Below, piece by piece: positions 62,026 through 64,000 of a stretch of 64,000 nucleotides of DNA. This DNA comes from Burkholderia sp. HI2500. GTDB lineage: Bacteria > Pseudomonadota > Gammaproteobacteria > Burkholderiales > Burkholderiaceae. How positions within the stretch are numbered: position 1 is the first letter of the stretch; each line of letters begins with the position of its first letter. The DNA lies in assembly GCF_002223055.1 (NCBI RefSeq), contig NZ_NKFL01000006.1, forward strand, positions 806,001 through 870,000, written 5' to 3'. The translations under genes and the position numbers were made by a program. The notes under the pieces are model-generated. The model saw only the letters and a program-made list of their open reading frames with translations, was not told where the DNA came from and ran no database searches.

Positions 62026-63123
62026 TCAGGTGAGGGCGGGCTGGACGATGATCTTCACGTTCCGGTCCTTGTTGTTGACCAGTTCCTCGAAGCCATGCGA
62101 GACGATGTCGCCGAGCGCGATGCGTCCGGTGATGAGCGGCTGCACGTCGATGCGGCCATCCGCGATGAAGCGGATCACGTCCGCGAATTCGCCGTTGTAC
62201 GCGAGCGAGCCGATCACTTCCTTCTCGGTCGACACGATGTCGAAGAAGTTGAACGGCGCCGGCTCCTCGAAGATGCCGACCATCACCGACTTGCCGGCCT
62301 TGCGGATCACGTCGATCGCGAGCTTCGCGGTGGTGGTGTGGCCGATGCACTCGAACGACACGTCGGCGCCGTAGCCGCCGGTCAGCGCCTTGACTTCCGC
62401 GATCGCGTCGGACGTCTTCGGATCGATGACCACGCTCGCGCCGACCTCCAGCGCCTTCTGCTTGCGCGCGGCCGACATTTCCAGCGCGATCACGCGCCCG
62501 GCGCCCGCGGCCTTCGCGCACATGATCGTGCACAGGCCGATCGTGCCCGCGCCGACCACGACGACGGTCTGCCCGACGATGTTGCCGGCCTTCTTCACCG
62601 CATGCAGCCCGACCGCGAGCGGTTCGATCAGCGCGCCGGCCTCGGTCGGGAAGTCGTCGGGCAGCTTGTACAGCAACTCGGCCGGCACGTTCACGTATTC
62701 GGCGAATGCGCCGTTGTTCATCAGCCCGGTGAACGCGAGGTTCTCGCAGATGTTGTACAGCCCATGCTTGCAATACCAGCAGGTGCCGCAATGCTGGCAG
62801 GCGTCGGCCGTCACGCGGTCGCCGACCGCGTAGCCCGTCACGCCCGCGCCGAGTTCGGCGATCTCGCCGCTGAACTCGTGGCCGAGGATGCACTGGCCCT
62901 TCAGGCCCGTCAGCGGATGCGGCGCGTCGACCGGGATGAAGACCGGGCCCGCGACGTATTCGTGCAGGTCGGAGCCGCAGATCCCGCACCAATGCACGCG
63001 AATCGTCACCCAGCCTGCCGGCGGGCGCTCGGGAACGGGAACCTGTTCGACGCGGATGTCGTGTCGGCCGTGCCAGACGGCGGCTTTCATGCTCGGGGCG
63101 GTGGTCGTTGCCGGTGTACTCAC
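62026..63123 (-). CDS. zinc-dependent 2,3-butanediol dehydrogenase-type alcohol dehydrogenase
   Basis: A 365-residue medium-chain alcohol dehydrogenase. The catalytic zinc site is in CGICGSDLHEY and GHEFSGEI; the structural zinc cysteines are in CQHCGTCWYCKHGLYNIC. The NAD motif is VVVGAGTIGLCT. The phrase EYVAGPVFIP is typical of (R,R)-2,3-butanediol dehydrogenases, so acetoin/butanediol interconversion is the best guess. The GTG at 63123 has GGAG eight bases upstream; the inner ATG at 63090 is possible. A candidate sigma-54 promoter and paired GAGACG sites lie upstream. Confidence 0.87.
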   Translation of the reverse strand: MSTPATTTAPSMKAAVWHGRHDIRVEQVPVPERPPAGWVTIRVHWCGICGSDLHEYVAGPVFIPVDAPHPLTGLKGQCILGHEFSGEIAELGAGVTGYAVGDRVTADACQHCGTCWYCKHGLYNICENLAFTGLMNNGAFAEYVNVPAELLYKLPDDFPTEAGALIEPLAVGLHAVKKAGNIVGQTVVVVGAGTIGLCTIMCAKAAGAGRVIALEMSAARKQKALEVGASVVIDPKTSDAIAEVKALTGGYGADVSFECIGHTTTAKLAIDVIRKAGKSVMVGIFEEPAPFNFFDIVSTEKEVIGSLAYNGEFADVIRFIADGRIDVQPLITGRIALGDIVSHGFEELVNNKDRNVKIIVQPALT

Positions 63124-63205
63124 GTTGCTGTCTCCATCAGGTTGTCGTCGGGCGCGAGGCGTGGCTGCCGGTGCGCCCGTCGCGCGAGTGCGCGAACGAC
63201 CGGTA

Positions 63206-63221
63206 TGCAGGAACGGGGCCA
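63206..63221 (-). promoter_or_regulatory. candidate sigma-54 promoter of the butanediol dehydrogenase gene
   Basis: On the minus strand TGGCCCCGTTCCTGCA (63221 to 63206) has the GG-N10-GC hallmark and agrees with TGGCACR-N4-TTGCW at most conserved positions. It lies about 83 bases before the GTG start, giving a leader of about 70 bases. Enhancer-like repeats lie upstream. Confidence 0.55.
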
Positions 63222-63356
63222 GCTCGAGTGGGGGCGCCGGACGGCGATCGGACGGGATGGGAACGATGCGATGCACCATTTACCGGCTCGTTGACAGGGA
63301 ATGATTTGACGGAAGCAGGGGTGAAATTTGCTGCGGAAGCAAAAACTCCGGCCGGG

Positions 63357-63405
63357 TGAGACGCTGGGACGTTCGTCTCAGCGCAATGAGACGAATCGCG
63401 AGACG
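63357..63405. promoter_or_regulatory. clustered TGAGACG half-sites (possible enhancer-binding protein site)
   Basis: TGAGACG (63357-63363) and CGTCTCA (63374-63380) form a 7-bp inverted repeat with a 10-base spacer. Direct copies follow at 63387-63393 and, as GAGACG, at 63400-63405. Positioned about 140-200 bases upstream of the sigma-54 candidate, this is where an activator of that promoter would bind. Confidence 0.5.
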
Positions 63406-63466
63406 CACGTTGCCACGCCGATCCATTGCCGCGATCGGCGGAACGGATCGTTGCGCACATTACCCC

Positions 63467-63497
63467 TTTACTTGAAGTTAACTTCAATTTGTATCAT
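63467..63497 (+). promoter_or_regulatory. MerR/SoxR-type promoter with 19-bp spacer upstream of the MFS gene
   Basis: TTTACT (63467-63472) and TATCAT (63492-63497) are separated by 19 bases. The spacer holds a perfect 16-base palindrome, TTGAAGTTAACTTCAA (63472-63487). This is the layout of MerR-family promoters, and the AAGTTAACTT core equals that of the E. coli soxS SoxR box. The MFS gene starts 68 bases downstream. Confidence 0.65.
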
Positions 63498-63564
63498 GTG
63501 CGCCAGTCCGATCGCGGACGCGTGACGCATCCCGTTGCACGCAGCCGTTTCAACGGAGGGGGAG

Positions 63565-64000
63565 ATGACCGAATCGCCTGTCGCGGCCGATGCCGCCACG
63601 CTGCCGTCGCGCAGCTACCGGGCCGCCGTCGCGAACGTCGTGCTGGCGAGCATCGTGTCGGCGCTGCACGTCGGCAAGGCGACGATCGCGTTGCCGTCGC
63701 TCCAGCACGAATTCGGCGGCTCGCTCGCGTCGCTGAGCGGGATCATGTCGGTGTTTCCGTTCGTCGGCGTGTTCGGCGGCATCGCGGCCGGCCTGCTGGT
63801 GCGACGCTGGGGCGACCGGCTGCTGCTGATCGCGGGCCTCGTGATCCTCGGCCTGTCGAGTGTCGCCGGCGCATGGGCCGGCAGCTTCACGCTGTTGCTG
63901 GCCACGCGTTTCGTCGAAGGGCTCGGTTTCGTGATCGTGGTGGTTGCCGCGCCGGCCGTGCTGAATCGCGTGACGCCGCCCGAGCGGCGCAATCTCGTAT
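63565..64000 (+). CDS. MFS transporter (5' part; runs off right edge)
   Basis: The first 145 residues of a major facilitator protein with at least four helices. SALHVGKATIALPSLQHEF and LVRRWGDRLLLIAGL give the typical first helix and the loop between helices 2 and 3. The style fits the CynX/NimT-like or drug-exporter groups but the truncated part prevents a subfamily call. GGAGGGGGAG precedes the ATG. A MerR/SoxR-type promoter lies upstream, which hints at induction by redox-active or toxic compounds. Confidence 0.85.
   Translation, partial: MTESPVAADAATLPSRSYRAAVANVVLASIVSALHVGKATIALPSLQHEFGGSLASLSGIMSVFPFVGVFGGIAAGLLVRRWGDRLLLIAGLVILGLSSVAGAWAGSFTLLLATRFVEGLGFVIVVVAAPAVLNRVTPPERRNLV

Noticed and set aside
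1..64000. Search for tRNA, rRNA, CRISPR arrays, insertion sequences, integrases and phage genes
   Set aside because: None recognised by eye. Composition is uniform and gene content is ordinary chromosomal, so I report no mobile island.

Overview
This window reads as chromosomal DNA of a Burkholderia, probably of the B. cepacia complex. It is uniformly GC-rich with strong G/C third positions, and it carries several LysR regulators, a Burkholderia-type porin, a split phenylacetate (paa) locus and a three-gene FAD-dependent glucose dehydrogenase operon. The subunit lengths of that operon (168, 539 and 425 residues) and its Cys212/213/218 cluster agree with what I recall of the B. cepacia enzyme. 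I see no rRNA, tRNA, CRISPR array, insertion sequence, prophage or plasmid function. The species assignment is inference.

Layout. 1-15.8 kb: a PbpG-type endopeptidase cut by the left edge, a LysR regulator, a small winged-helix protein, an outer-membrane barrel protein, the Mg2+ P-type ATPase MgtA with a newly noticed proline-rich leader ORF and RNA switch, a subtilase lipoprotein, an orphan glutamate-type binding protein, a Bcr/CflA exporter coupled to a GNAT acetyltransferase, a lipoprotein with an (AAC)7 repeat, and PbpC. 15.9-21.9 kb: a giant alpha-2-macroglobulin (YfhM) transcribed into pbpC. 22-27.4 kb: the glucose dehydrogenase operon, DoxX and a porin. 27.5-32.4 kb: isochorismatase-family hydrolase, MHS transporter, M20 amidohydrolase, LysR and PpnP. 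33.2-36.9 kb: a ClC channel with its MarR regulator, and an HPP-CBS membrane protein carrying the same MarR-like operator.

37.2-41.6 kb: LysR, an ACS-family transporter with a 2-hydroxyacid dehydrogenase, and a divergent LysR. 41.8-47.8 kb: a self-contained catabolic operon (TRAP binding protein, fused TRAP permease, LacI regulator, atypical 2-hydroxyacid dehydrogenase, lactonase-like amidohydrolase) behind a promoter with a LacI-type operator. 48.4-50.4 kb: an unusual pair, a membrane coiled-coil protein and a membrane-anchored SBP3-LysM fusion. 50.5-56.7 kb: ChaA exchanger, then paaH-paaK-enoyl-CoA hydratase behind a perfect ACCGACCGGTCGGT palindrome, then MarC. 56.9-61.6 kb: aldo/keto reductase, CPBP protease, VC0807-like protein, orphan histidine kinase. 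62-64 kb: a butanediol-type dehydrogenase with a candidate sigma-54 promoter, divergent from an MFS gene with a SoxR/MerR-type promoter (19-bp spacer) that runs off the right edge.

The most interesting signals are regulatory. The first is the mgtA leader: a 52-residue ORF with 11 prolines and a PDPxP motif like that of enterobacterial MgtL, plus one RNA segment able to pair either with the end of the leader ORF or with the mgtA ribosome binding site. The others are the MarR operator shared by the ClC and HPP units, the SBP3-LysM pair, and the two promoter architectures near 63.2-63.5 kb. All assignments come from reading the sequence; no alignment or database search was possible.
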